Assembly: GCA_020443945.1 (NCBI GenBank)
Contig: JAIZWN010000068.1
Location: forward strand, 1 to 9,876
Origin: Candidatus Thiosymbion ectosymbiont of Robbea hypermnestra
GTDB lineage: Bacteria; Pseudomonadota; Gammaproteobacteria; Chromatiales; Chromatiaceae
Reading direction: 5' to 3'
DNA length: 9,876 nt
The notes below the pieces were generated by a model, which made no database searches, was not told the origin of the DNA, and saw only the letters and a list, made by a program, of their open reading frames with translations. Below, piece by piece: positions 1 to 7,449 of this stretch. The first letter of the stretch is position 1; the number at the start of each line of letters is the position of its first letter. The position numbers were made by a program, and so were the translations under genes.

Positions 1-7
1 ACGCAGT

Positions 8-40
8 CGATGCGGTTCGCTTCGCTCACCACATCCTACG
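8..40 (-). repeat. GTAGGATGTGG-type dispersed palindromic repeat
   Basis: Read on the minus strand this begins CGTAGGATGTGG and runs to CCGCATCGA. The outer parts are complementary (GATGTGG against CCGCATC, one mismatch), and the core GAGCGAAGCGAAC lies between. Elements starting GTAGGATG and closing with CGCATC are common as dispersed repeats in proteobacterial intergenic DNA. It is related in design to the copies at 224-250 and 9538-9565. The family assignment is by eye. Confidence 0.5.
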
Positions 41-130
41 GGAGCTACCTGAAATAGAAACTGAAATGGGGCACTAGACGTCCAGGGACGGCAAATTTCC
101 AGGATTGCGGGGGCACCGGATTGTATGAGC

Positions 131-165
131 CGGATTCGATGGGTACGCTCCGCGCTACGCATCCG
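131..165. repeat. Imperfect palindrome, GATGGGTA/TACGCATC
   Basis: Arms GATGGGTA (138-145) and TACGCATC (156-163) are complementary with one mismatch and enclose a GC-rich 10-base centre. An outer CGGAT (131-135) also matches ATCCG (161-165), overlapping the inner arm. It resembles the neighbouring GATG...CATC repeats, so I treat it as a member of the same loose family rather than an operator. Confidence 0.4.
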
Positions 166-223
166 ACAAGGAATGTTGGCTCGCAAAGCCCTGGGGATGA
201 CCGGAATCTCGGACCAGAAAACA

Positions 224-250
224 GGCACGCTCCGCTTTGCCCATCCTACC
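224..250 (-). repeat. GGTAGGATGGGCAAAGC repeat, minus-strand copy
   Basis: On the minus strand this reads GGTAGGATGGGCAAAGC followed by GGAGCGTGCC. Its first 17 bases are identical to plus-strand 9538-9554 on the other side of the operon and differ by one base, over 16 bases, from the repeat that begins near 9388. The conserved GTAGG-TGGGCAAAG start marks a dispersed intergenic repeat. The 5' copy is inverted relative to the two 3' copies. Confidence 0.6.
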
Positions 251-393
251 AACTTCTCCCATCCGCGATACGCAATCCCTATAGAGAGCATAGTCAAAGA
301 CGGAACCCTGAAAATAGCCAAGGTTACAGGACCCCTGCATTTTTGAGGGCGTCCGGCATGGATGGGCGCCTGGTAATTTCAGGGGTCATTGCG

Positions 394-424
394 CTGGATT
401 CCGGCAATCCCTGCCGGAATGACG
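394..424 (+). repeat. 31-base direct repeat with internal hairpin, 5' copy
   Basis: This segment is identical over all 31 bases to 9750-9780, in the same orientation; the match stops on both sides. Internally ATTCCGGCA (398-406) pairs perfectly with TGCCGGAAT (412-420) around a 5-base loop. The ATTCC...GGAAT design resembles widespread dispersed palindromes such as the dRS3-like elements of Neisseria. Unlike the 3' copy, it lacks the second, inverted half. Confidence 0.7.
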
Positions 425-547
425 CCCGGGGGGGGTGAGCGGTTACTCCGCCCCCGATCTCTCAGGAATGATAGAGACACCACTCGGCGAGAAAACCATC
501 CCTTGGTACCCTGTTTCTCATAGGTTAAGCGGCTATAGCATCCCAGC

Positions 548-607
548 GGTCCACCAGCGGACCCTACAGTCAATCAAGTGGTTCGCATAGGGTCCGCTGT
601 GCGGACC
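548..607. repeat. Tandem hairpins (GGTCC/GGACC) before the operon
   Basis: Two stem-loops lie side by side: GGTCC (548-552) with GGACC (559-563), and GGTCCGC (591-597) with GCGGACC (601-607) around a 3-base loop. In addition CAGCGGACCCTA (555-566) is a perfect 12-base inverted match to TAGGGTCCGCTG (588-599), so the region could fold in two mutually exclusive ways. It ends 64 bases before the first start codon. It may be another dispersed palindrome (TAGGGTCCGC...GCGGACC), or part of the operon leader; the sequence alone does not decide. Confidence 0.5.
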
Positions 608-671
608 TTCTAAATGCCAACGCCCCCAGAATTGGTCCTTTTGGATTGAGAAGCAAAGGTTATTGTGAGCC

Positions 672-1532
672 ATGTCGAAACAAAAGAATTCGGGGAAATC
701 TTTTTGGAATAAAATAAGATCCAAATTCCTTTGGTGGGAAAGATGGTCTCTTCGTAAAAAAATCACAGCATTAATCACAGCTTTAATTACATTCTCGCTT
801 ATTTCTATTCCCCTCATTGCAGACGTCATTACCATTCTTAAGCATTTCGAAAAACCGAATAACCATATAGGGGATTATTCTGAAAATCCATCGGTTACCT
901 GCCTGGCGAATGATAAACGGGGCTTTTTATCGGTCGATCCCAAGGCATCCCTTTCTCACAGGGAATGGATCGGCGATGATCCCACCCGGATTTCCAAGCC
1001 CTTCCAGATCCAGGCACGTCTGGTAACCGTCTCCGAGCTGAGGGCCTATGTGGCAAGTAAACCTTCACAAGCCGTCCTGGACAGTCTGGGGAGATCGACC
1101 TGGGAGATTGCCGATAATCGGGAGCCGGCCAGGGATATTCCCTGGGTGGTAGCACAGGACTATGGGAAATGGATTACGAAAACCACGGACGATGGTTGCC
1201 GGTATCAGTTACCGGATATTAATCAGTGGCGTCAGGCGGTGGCGGCACTGGCACACTCGGACGATGACCCGGAGTGGGGGTTGTTTTATGGAGAGTTCCG
1301 GTGGGGCATGCGGGAATGGACCGAGGATTCATGTGATGAGGGTGGGCGCAGATCGGTTGGTTATGAATGGCGGCAAGACAATGAGGACGATGGGAATAAG
1401 GCCCAAATACCCGCGGCAACCTGTTTGGGACCCCACCATGTCGAGGACGGATTTCAAAAACAAGGCTTTCGACTGATACGTGCTCCTGCCGGAATCATTT
1501 CATCATGGTTGAATTTTTTTGGCGGCATTTGA
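672..1532 (+). CDS. Membrane-anchored FGE/SUMF1-fold protein, TagR-like
   Basis: The 286-residue protein has a basic N-terminus, one uncleaved membrane segment (about residues 31-56) and a periplasmic domain of the formylglycine-generating-enzyme fold. Family landmarks appear in order: SKPFQIQARLVTVSELRAYV (108-127), the DIPWVVAQDYGKWI stretch (155-168), YQLPDINQWRQAV (178-190, the usual YRLPTEAEWEYAA), GMREWTEDSC (212-221, the usual GNVWEWTSD) and terminal GFRLIR (265-270). The normal RGGSW segment and the paired catalytic cysteines after it are missing; cysteines at 77, 176, 221 and 251 are more consistent with structural disulfides. It is therefore unlikely to be a sulfatase-activating oxidase. 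In type VI secretion, TagR is such a non-enzymatic FGE-like periplasmic regulator acting with TagS/TagT and PpkA, and this gene heads an operon with the same partners. The start has only a weak AAAGG (655-659) upstream. The first 200 bases are AT-rich compared with the rest. Confidence 0.8.
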   Translation: MSKQKNSGKSFWNKIRSKFLWWERWSLRKKITALITALITFSLISIPLIADVITILKHFEKPNNHIGDYSENPSVTCLANDKRGFLSVDPKASLSHREWIGDDPTRISKPFQIQARLVTVSELRAYVASKPSQAVLDSLGRSTWEIADNREPARDIPWVVAQDYGKWITKTTDDGCRYQLPDINQWRQAVAALAHSDDDPEWGLFYGEFRWGMREWTEDSCDEGGRRSVGYEWRQDNEDDGNKAQIPAATCLGPHHVEDGFQKQGFRLIRAPAGIISSWLNFFGGI

Positions 1533-1546
1533 ATAGGAAATCAGTC

Positions 1547-4216
1547 ATGCGCCAATTTATATCCCTTTTTCTGCTCCTATTCCTGGGGCTGAGCGGTTAC
1601 TCGGCGAAACCTGCCGATCTGGCGCCGAAATGGTGGCAAGACAAACAGCATGACGATGCTGAGATAGCAGGCCGTAAAATCGATTGGAACCAGTGTGCAA
1701 CGGGGATACGGAATGTTGGCAGAGATAGCGGCAACCTTGGTCTGAAGACAGTGCTCCAAGGCTCATGGTCACCCGTACCTGATGCGCTCAGGGTCGGGGC
1801 ACTGATCCATGCGGGCAGCAGTCAGACTTTGCGCGACGAGTTTTGGGAAGGTGCCTTGGATTCGCACACTCAAGGTCCGGGCCCAGGTAACGAGGGGCTT
1901 TTGGTCAGTGTTGTGCCCTATGTCGTGCAAAAAGGCCAACGGCACTATCTGGTTCCGCTCCTGTCCGGGAACAAATTTGAGGCATTTGTGCTGACCTGTA
2001 CGCCCGAGGCATTCGATGCCTTCGGGGAATTCCCCCATTATTACAGCTCGGTACTACTGCGTATCTTGGGTAGCGAAACTGGGCGCAGAGCGCGATTGCA
2101 CGAATTGCTGGATGATGGCCCAGGAGCAAGGTTCGAGTTCTTGGACGAACCGGTGTCACTGAACTCTCCGGACCTGCCGGATACGCTGGGTGATCTGTTG
2201 CGCCCGGTATTCCGACGCAAGGAGGCGGATTTCCTGGCCCGATATGTTCCATTCAAAACCCAGGTCAAGCCGATTGGTATCGGCGGTGGATATAAATTCC
2301 AGACAATCCCACAGGCCAATATGCGTGTCCTGCTCGATCCTGGTACGCCTGCGGTCGATGCCCTCTGGGATCTGCTTGCCAGTCGGCCAACGGCTTGGCG
2401 GGTCTTGTGTGACGGAACACCTGGGTCATCAAAAATGCCGGTAGCCGATCCCGACCAGCGTGGACGATTTTCCGTGCCCTGTTCACCGAGCAAACAGGCA
2501 AAACTGGAGATAAAAAACTTCGATCCGATCAGAACCGTTGCGGGCGGGGCACTGTTTCGACTCGGTGGCGATAATCTGATTGCCAGGCTCGCCGTTAAAC
2601 AAGGGCAGGACTACGGGCCAAGGATAAGCTTCAAGGAATGGCCCACGAAGTGCCCGGATACCACCAGTATTTCGATCTGGAAGGTTCCATTCAGGTTCTT
2701 CGAGACAGACGGCAGTCTGCATCTTCCATTGCGTCGGCGTGATAGTGATACGCCCCCGGAGCCCTGTCCACCGATTCTCACCGTACAGCTCGCTGGAATC
2801 ATCGAAGGGGAACACTTCCCTATAGAAAAAGGCTGCATCGCGGCTGAGGTGCGTTGGCCCCCGGCTTGGGGTATTCCGGTTCGGGGTTGCGAGCCCTATA
2901 CAATCGATCCGGACCAGGGTCGTTGTCTGATCCGACCAGACAAGGCAGCCACCTTGGTTTGGCCGGGTCTGATCGGAACCGCCGAGATACAGGCCGAGGA
3001 AGCGGTGGCCGGCAAGACGATCGAGCTGAAAGGACGACTAAGGCCCCGCCTTCCCTTCCCACCAAGGGATCCCTGGCTCGGCGAGCCGATCGGCACCGGA
3101 GAGCCGTGTGCTGATACCCCCGCCTACCAACCGGTCCGGCTCAGTTTCTTCGGCGGCGATGGAGCACCGATCAGCCATCCCTGGACCGGTGGATCCTTGC
3201 ATGGCCTTGCGGAGATCGGCTGGCCGACAGATCGGTCGCTTCCTCGACGTATCGAGCTCCGATTGGAACAGCAAAAACCCGAGAATCCCGCATTTAAGAC
3301 CAATCTCAGGATCGGCTGGAACCCCGTGACAGACCGGATCAGGTCTTTGAAGGCATGGGCGGGGAATAAAATACGCCGTAGCTATTCGGTCGTTCTCAAG
3401 ACGCCGCCGTCAATCGAATTCGACGATGCGCTGGAGGTGCATTGGTACTCGACACAGGACGCCTGCACCAGCGGTACCAGGTCGCCGGGTTCCTGGGATT
3501 ATGCCCCGGATGCCTTCACCAACCACTACAAGGACCTATGTGGCTGGGCTCGCCTGATGCGTGGTTCGGAGAGAATCAGCCACTGTACCCGGCCTGACTT
3601 GAACCGGACTCGGGACCAATTGGTGCTGGATTTCCGGCCGCTCAGCTGTGGTGCGGACCGCCGGCTGATCCTGATTGCCTTGTCAAAGGCATTCGATCCC
3701 ATCGGAAATGCTCTCAAGGATGATCTGCGGGAACGTTTGATCCAAATGAAACAAGCCGGATCGGACGTTCCCTTCAATCTCTTGAGTATTGGCGAGGGCC
3801 AGCGTCTCAACCGGGTCTTGGCTTGTGAAGGCCTGGCCGAGGATGGAGAGGCCGCAATCCGCGCCGCAATCGCGCCCCTACGCTTTCGGTCCGAAAATCT
3901 CGAGGCATTGGGCAATCTGAGCCTTGTCACCCTGGATCCCGAGTTTGCCGCCAACCGGCTCCGCTCCGTCCTTTATTTGACCGATGGTAGTGGCCTGGAG
4001 GAAATCGACGACCGGAAAGATATCCCCGCTCGCATCACCGCGGCCAGTCGAGCACCGATTCTGGATTGGCGGAACGAAGAGGTCGATTTCCGGGTATTGA
4101 CCACGGACCGTTGCGCCACCTGGCAGGCCATGGATGTACCCTGCGAGGAGCTACCAGAAAAAAGAAGGAACCGCTTGGATTTGATTATCCGCCGGATCGA
4201 CCAGCACTTGAATTGA
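1547..4216 (+). CDS. Exported protein with degenerate C-terminal VWA-like domain
   Basis: I do not recognise this 889-residue protein as a named family. The start at 1547 is preferred over the in-frame ATG at 1505: it gives a clean signal peptide (MRQFISLFLLLFLGLSGYSA), has AGGA (1533-1536) upstream and avoids overlapping the previous gene, which ends 14 bases before. The body looks beta-rich, with many scattered cysteines, which fits a periplasmic location. The last 190 residues resemble a VWA/Rossmann fold: a hydrophobic strand RLILIALSKAF near 706-716, a helix, VPFNLLSIGEG, then VLYLTDGSG near 808-816 and a late strand VDFRVLTTD. The metal-site motif DxSxS is replaced by ALSKA (711-715), so metal binding there is improbable, while TDG is kept. 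It may be a non-binding partner of the intact VWA protein encoded next. The VWA call is by pattern only and moderately secure; function is unknown. Confidence 0.75.
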   Translation: MRQFISLFLLLFLGLSGYSAKPADLAPKWWQDKQHDDAEIAGRKIDWNQCATGIRNVGRDSGNLGLKTVLQGSWSPVPDALRVGALIHAGSSQTLRDEFWEGALDSHTQGPGPGNEGLLVSVVPYVVQKGQRHYLVPLLSGNKFEAFVLTCTPEAFDAFGEFPHYYSSVLLRILGSETGRRARLHELLDDGPGARFEFLDEPVSLNSPDLPDTLGDLLRPVFRRKEADFLARYVPFKTQVKPIGIGGGYKFQTIPQANMRVLLDPGTPAVDALWDLLASRPTAWRVLCDGTPGSSKMPVADPDQRGRFSVPCSPSKQAKLEIKNFDPIRTVAGGALFRLGGDNLIARLAVKQGQDYGPRISFKEWPTKCPDTTSISIWKVPFRFFETDGSLHLPLRRRDSDTPPEPCPPILTVQLAGIIEGEHFPIEKGCIAAEVRWPPAWGIPVRGCEPYTIDPDQGRCLIRPDKAATLVWPGLIGTAEIQAEEAVAGKTIELKGRLRPRLPFPPRDPWLGEPIGTGEPCADTPAYQPVRLSFFGGDGAPISHPWTGGSLHGLAEIGWPTDRSLPRRIELRLEQQKPENPAFKTNLRIGWNPVTDRIRSLKAWAGNKIRRSYSVVLKTPPSIEFDDALEVHWYSTQDACTSGTRSPGSWDYAPDAFTNHYKDLCGWARLMRGSERISHCTRPDLNRTRDQLVLDFRPLSCGADRRLILIALSKAFDPIGNALKDDLRERLIQMKQAGSDVPFNLLSIGEGQRLNRVLACEGLAEDGEAAIRAAIAPLRFRSENLEALGNLSLVTLDPEFAANRLRSVLYLTDGSGLEEIDDRKDIPARITAASRAPILDWRNEEVDFRVLTTDRCATWQAMDVPCEELPEKRRNRLDLIIRRIDQHLN

Positions 4217-4217
4217 C

Positions 4218-4240
4218 GCCATTTGAGTGAATGGCCTTTT
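4218..4240 (+). terminator. Weak terminator-like hairpin inside the operon
   Basis: GCCATT (4218-4223) pairs perfectly with AATGGC (4230-4235) around a 6-base loop and is followed by CTTTT. It starts 2 bases after the stop codon of the large exported protein and lies in the only sizeable gap of the operon (78 bases). The stem is short and the T tract brief, so at most partial termination or an attenuating or RNA-end-stabilising role is likely. The next gene has its own good ribosome binding site. Confidence 0.35.
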
Positions 4241-4282
4241 GGAACAGCCATCGGTAATCCGGCCAATTGAGATGGAGAATCC

Positions 4283-4287
4283 GAGGA
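4283..4287 (+). promoter_or_regulatory. Strong ribosome binding site for the VWA gene
   Basis: GAGGA lies 7 bases before the ATG at 4295, within a purine-rich run. It fixes the start codon of the SH3/VWA protein and is the best Shine-Dalgarno sequence in the operon. Confidence 0.65.
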
Positions 4288-4294
4288 AGAAGGC

Positions 4295-6676
4295 ATGAGA
4301 ATCTTGTTTATTCTACCGGTCTTGTTGCTGTTCGCCGCGCGGGTGGTGGCGGTACCGGGGGAAGGGAGCTGTGCCGGCCATGGGTTTCGAACCGACCCGG
4401 ATGATCCGAACCGGATCAATGAGACGTTGGCCCTGCGGGTTCTGCGCTCCGGTGCTCCGATCTATTCATTCCCCGACGGCGGCGCCGATCTCTCCACCAG
4501 GGCCTTCGGCGAGCTTGTCGAGCCAGTGGGCCTGGACGGAAAGGATCCGGCCAACGGACGGATCCAGGTCAAACGGCCGGCCGACGCGAAGCCCCTGGGA
4601 TGGATGGAACGCACCGATCTCTTGTGCCGAGACAGGCCCCTGGCCGAGAAGCACATCGAGCGCAAGGCATTCATCCGTACCGCTGGCGGCCCTGACGGCT
4701 CCTCGGCGTCGGTTCGGGCCTTTCCGGGACCGGATCTGGATGTCTGTTCCGGTACCGGCAAGGATGCTTGCCGAACCCTGAGTCGGTTCGAGCTCCTCTT
4801 TGTATTTGCTCGGGATCCGGACACCCAGCGTCTGCTGTTGGCCTACGAATACCGGCTCGAAGACGACAATATCCTGGTCGGTTGGGTACCGGAGGAACAA
4901 ATCGTCCCCTGGAATACCCGTTTGGGGCTGCGCCCGGCGGATCATGTGGCAGAGACGCGCATGTATCCCGATGCCCCATCGGCGGCAAGGGCCGACAGAG
5001 CCCGGGCCTATCCTGTCAAGGGCAACCGGGATGGCCGCTGGTATACCTACCCCCACCATATTCCCCTACTGGACCGGCGGGAAGTCCAGGGCCGTGCCCT
5101 CTATCGGATCGCGGCCCCTGGTCCCAGGGCCCGGATCGATGAAGATCCCTTTTCCCCCCAGGCCGGAACCGGCTCCATTACCGCCCTGAAGGGGGCGGAT
5201 GTCTTTTTTCTGATCGACGGTACGGAGAGCGTGACTCCGCATATCCGCGCCGTGGAAAGGGTCGTTACCACACTGGCCGAGGAGCTGACCGAGGACGCGG
5301 AAGGGGGCCACAGGAACAACCACTATCGCTTCGGCTTTCGTATCTTCCGGGACGATTATGCGGATATGGACCCGGCCCTGGACTGCCGAAAGGGGCTGTG
5401 CGAGAAACTCCCCATCGACCGTTATGACTGTGGTCTGGACCGCCGGACCATGGAGACCAGTCGCCAGAGATTCCTGAAGGCCATCCGGAAGGTCAGGGCC
5501 AGCCGGAACGACCATGATGACTATCCGGAGCGGCTGTTCGCCGGGATCAAACAGGCCATCGGGGATATGGGGGGCTGTAGCGAGCGGCTCAAGGTACTGA
5601 TCGTCATCGGCGACCATGGCGACCATCTGGATGCAGTTCCCAAAACGTTACGGAAAAAGATCCGGGATTTTGCCTCTAATTCCCTGATCTTCTTCATCCA
5701 GACCCCGGCTGAATCGGACGCTACTGGCGATTACCAACAAGCTTATAACAAGTTCCAGGCAGATGCCTGGAATGTCCTGCATCTCGTCTACCCCGACGAC
5801 AGATTCAAGGGGAGGAGTCTCAGGGTCGAGCGCGAGGCTGCCCTCTTGTCCCTATCGGATGCCGCACAGACAAAGGCCAGAATCAAGAAAATCGTGGCTA
5901 GGCACACTAACAGCCGGGCCGTCAATGAGATCATGACGGCCATCCGTGGCGGCGAGGCATTGGACGACTTTCTAAGCGATCGCATGACCCAGGGCGACCT
6001 GCCCGTCCTGTTCTGGGAACGGGTGTACCGCAAGCTCTGCCCGGAGGAGAATCCTAAGCTGGGCCGTCAATGCACCGAGCCTATCGACCATGTAGTGGAC
6101 TATGCCTATGTCCCGGTCTCCGAGGATTGGACCGAGGAGGTCTGGCTATCCGCGGATGACCTGGATTTTTGGCTACGGACCCTGAAAGGCCTCGCCAAGA
6201 CGGGAGGAGGGGACGCTAACAAGGAGCGAGCGGCATTTGTTCATGCCCTGGTCAAAAACCTGGAGAGCAAGATCGGCAAACCACTCAGGACCCAGACCGG
6301 CGAGAGCCTGGCGAATTTCATGCGGCGCAAGTTGGGTCTACCGGTGCGTGGGCATAGTCCCTTGCTCCAATATGCAGTCTCGGAGCTGAGGCGTCTGGAG
6401 TCCTGTGAGCTGCGTCGATTGAGGCGTTGGGCCGGCTCGATGCATGAACTGCTCAATGCCATCAAGGCCTCACCCAGACGCAAGCCATCCTTCACCCTTA
6501 CGGACTATGCCGGCAGGTGCTACGGACTAACCGAGCATGGACGCAAGATCCCCAAGATGGTGCTGTCTCGAGCTTCCGGGTGGGAACGTCTGAGCAAGGA
6601 CAAACGGGCGACCTTCGAACAGGAGGGCGCGGGTGGCTTGGTCCGTTACTGGCTGCCCCAAGCCTATCTGCCATGA
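4295..6676 (+). CDS. Secreted SH3-like/VWA protein, like a PpkA ectodomain
   Basis: The 793-residue protein opens with a signal peptide (MRILFILPVLLLFAARVVA, likely cut after A19), so it should act in the periplasm. Two SH3-like segments follow, about residues 45-115 and 124-212, each ending in a GW strand (GWMERTDLL at 102-110, GWVPEEQIV at 196-204). A VWA domain spans roughly 300-530. Its strand DVFFLIDGTES holds the metal-site motif DGTES (308-312, a DxTxS version of DxSxS), YPERLFAGIKQAI supplies the helix after the middle strand, and VLIVIGDHGDHLD contains GDHGDHLD (439-446). The remainder is mostly helical, with a WLSADDLDFWLRTL stretch. VWA domains bind protein ligands through a metal ion. 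The type VI kinase PpkA carries a periplasmic VWA region, and in its company are TagR, TagS and TagT homologues as here; but no kinase domain or transmembrane helix after the signal is present. It overlaps the ATPase gene by 4 bases, implying coupled translation. Confidence 0.8.
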   Translation: MRILFILPVLLLFAARVVAVPGEGSCAGHGFRTDPDDPNRINETLALRVLRSGAPIYSFPDGGADLSTRAFGELVEPVGLDGKDPANGRIQVKRPADAKPLGWMERTDLLCRDRPLAEKHIERKAFIRTAGGPDGSSASVRAFPGPDLDVCSGTGKDACRTLSRFELLFVFARDPDTQRLLLAYEYRLEDDNILVGWVPEEQIVPWNTRLGLRPADHVAETRMYPDAPSAARADRARAYPVKGNRDGRWYTYPHHIPLLDRREVQGRALYRIAAPGPRARIDEDPFSPQAGTGSITALKGADVFFLIDGTESVTPHIRAVERVVTTLAEELTEDAEGGHRNNHYRFGFRIFRDDYADMDPALDCRKGLCEKLPIDRYDCGLDRRTMETSRQRFLKAIRKVRASRNDHDDYPERLFAGIKQAIGDMGGCSERLKVLIVIGDHGDHLDAVPKTLRKKIRDFASNSLIFFIQTPAESDATGDYQQAYNKFQADAWNVLHLVYPDDRFKGRSLRVEREAALLSLSDAAQTKARIKKIVARHTNSRAVNEIMTAIRGGEALDDFLSDRMTQGDLPVLFWERVYRKLCPEENPKLGRQCTEPIDHVVDYAYVPVSEDWTEEVWLSADDLDFWLRTLKGLAKTGGGDANKERAAFVHALVKNLESKIGKPLRTQTGESLANFMRRKLGLPVRGHSPLLQYAVSELRRLESCELRRLRRWAGSMHELLNAIKASPRRKPSFTLTDYAGRCYGLTEHGRKIPKMVLSRASGWERLSKDKRATFEQEGAGGLVRYWLPQAYLP

Positions 6677-7443
6677 TCCGTTGTGAGCTCGAGGGATTGA
6701 CCGGGGGTTGGCGCGCGGATCGTCCCATACTCCGGGGAATTACCCTGGTCCTGCCCGAGGATCGATCGCGGGTGCCCCTGATGGGCCCCAGCGGCAGGGG
6801 CAAGAGCACCCTGCTCTATCATCTGGCCGCCCTCAAGTGGCCCTTTGGCGGCCAAGTGCGTTGGGAGATGGGGGGCGAGTGTTTCCAGTGGGGGGAGGCC
6901 GGTCGTGGCCTGTCGCCGGCCGCCGCCGTGGGTCTGCGCCGGGAGTATTTCGGCTTCGCCTTTCAGAACGCTACCCTCTCCAGTCACCTTTCGCTTCGGG
7001 AGAATCTGGCCTATCCATTGTTGTTGCGAGGCGCCCACAAGCGCAAGGCCCAGGCGCACGCCGAGGAGGGCCTGCACCGGGTCCTGGACCCGGAGGAGCG
7101 CGAGATCATCGGCGAGTTGTTGGACCGGATGCCCTCCCAGCTCTCGGCGGGACAAAAGCAACGGATCGCCCTGGCCCAGGCCATGATGCATGATCCCAAG
7201 GTGCTGTTCGCGGATGAGCCTACCGGCAATCTGGATATCCATACCCGCCGGGAGATTATCGATCTGGTGCTCGAGGATTGGGTGGGCGAGGGCGAGGACC
7301 GCAAGCTGATCTGGATCACCCACCATGAGGAGGAGCCGATGGAGATGGGGGTCGATTACCGGCTGTTCGTGGACTCCGATGTCTGCCATTGGCAGCGATA
7401 TCTCGGGTCGGGTCCCGACGGCGGCCAATGGGAGAGGGAGTAG
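6673..7443 (+). CDS. ABC transporter ATPase, LolD/MacB type, TagT-like
   Basis: This 256-residue ATPase should sit on the cytoplasmic face of the inner membrane and power the permease encoded next. All nucleotide-binding motifs are present: Walker A GPSGRGKST (38-46), Q-loop FAFQN (95-99), signature LSAGQKQRIALAQAM (157-171), Walker B VLFADEPTGNLD (177-188) with catalytic E182, and H-loop ITHHEEE (215-221). The DEPTGNLD string is typical of the LolD/MacB/FtsE group, whose members drive mechanical work in the envelope rather than ordinary uptake. The signature has alanine in place of the first glycine of LSGGQ, a tolerated change. The start at 6673 is chosen because the ATG overlaps the preceding stop as ATGA and the domain begins immediately; an in-frame upstream ATG at 6517 would add residues read out of frame from the previous gene. 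In this context TagT is the closest named counterpart. Confidence 0.92.
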   Translation: MIRCELEGLTGGWRADRPILRGITLVLPEDRSRVPLMGPSGRGKSTLLYHLAALKWPFGGQVRWEMGGECFQWGEAGRGLSPAAAVGLRREYFGFAFQNATLSSHLSLRENLAYPLLLRGAHKRKAQAHAEEGLHRVLDPEEREIIGELLDRMPSQLSAGQKQRIALAQAMMHDPKVLFADEPTGNLDIHTRREIIDLVLEDWVGEGEDRKLIWITHHEEEPMEMGVDYRLFVDSDVCHWQRYLGSGPDGGQWERE

Positions 7444-7449
7444 CCGGGG

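Larger units (their letters stand above)
1..671. other. Gene-free, repeat-rich 5' flank
   Basis: I find no convincing gene in this stretch. Short open frames on both strands overlap one another, contain the palindromic repeats listed separately, and encode low-complexity, family-less peptides without a good ribosome binding site. What it does hold is a series of dispersed-repeat-like elements (8-40, 131-165, 224-250, 394-424) and a double hairpin at 548-607. Any promoter for the operon should lie between about 425 and 660, but I see no well-spaced -35/-10 pair that I would defend. Confidence 0.7.

Noticed and set aside
82..92. Shared 11-mer CCAGGGACGGC with 9828-9838
   Set aside because: An 11-base match is expected by chance several times in a window of this size and does not extend.
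121..438. Plus-strand open frame of 105 codons in the 5' flank, with overlapping frames on both strands
   Set aside because: It contains the repeats at 131-165, 224-250 and 394-424, has no good ribosome binding site and encodes no recognisable domain.
503..538. TTGGTA and CTATAG as a possible promoter
   Set aside because: The spacing between the two hexamers is about 24 bases, too far for a sigma-70 promoter, and no better pair was found.
672..1532. Functional sulfatase-activating FGE
   Set aside because: The RGGSW segment and active-site cysteine arrangement are missing and there is no sulfatase gene nearby.
1505..1546. In-frame upstream start for the large exported protein
   Set aside because: It would put 14 residues before an obvious signal peptide and overlap the previous gene; the ATG at 1547 has AGGA upstream.
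6517..6672. In-frame upstream start for the ABC ATPase
   Set aside because: These 52 codons lie inside the coding sequence of the preceding gene in another frame and precede the natural start of the ATPase domain; the ATGA overlap at 6673 is the typical operon junction.
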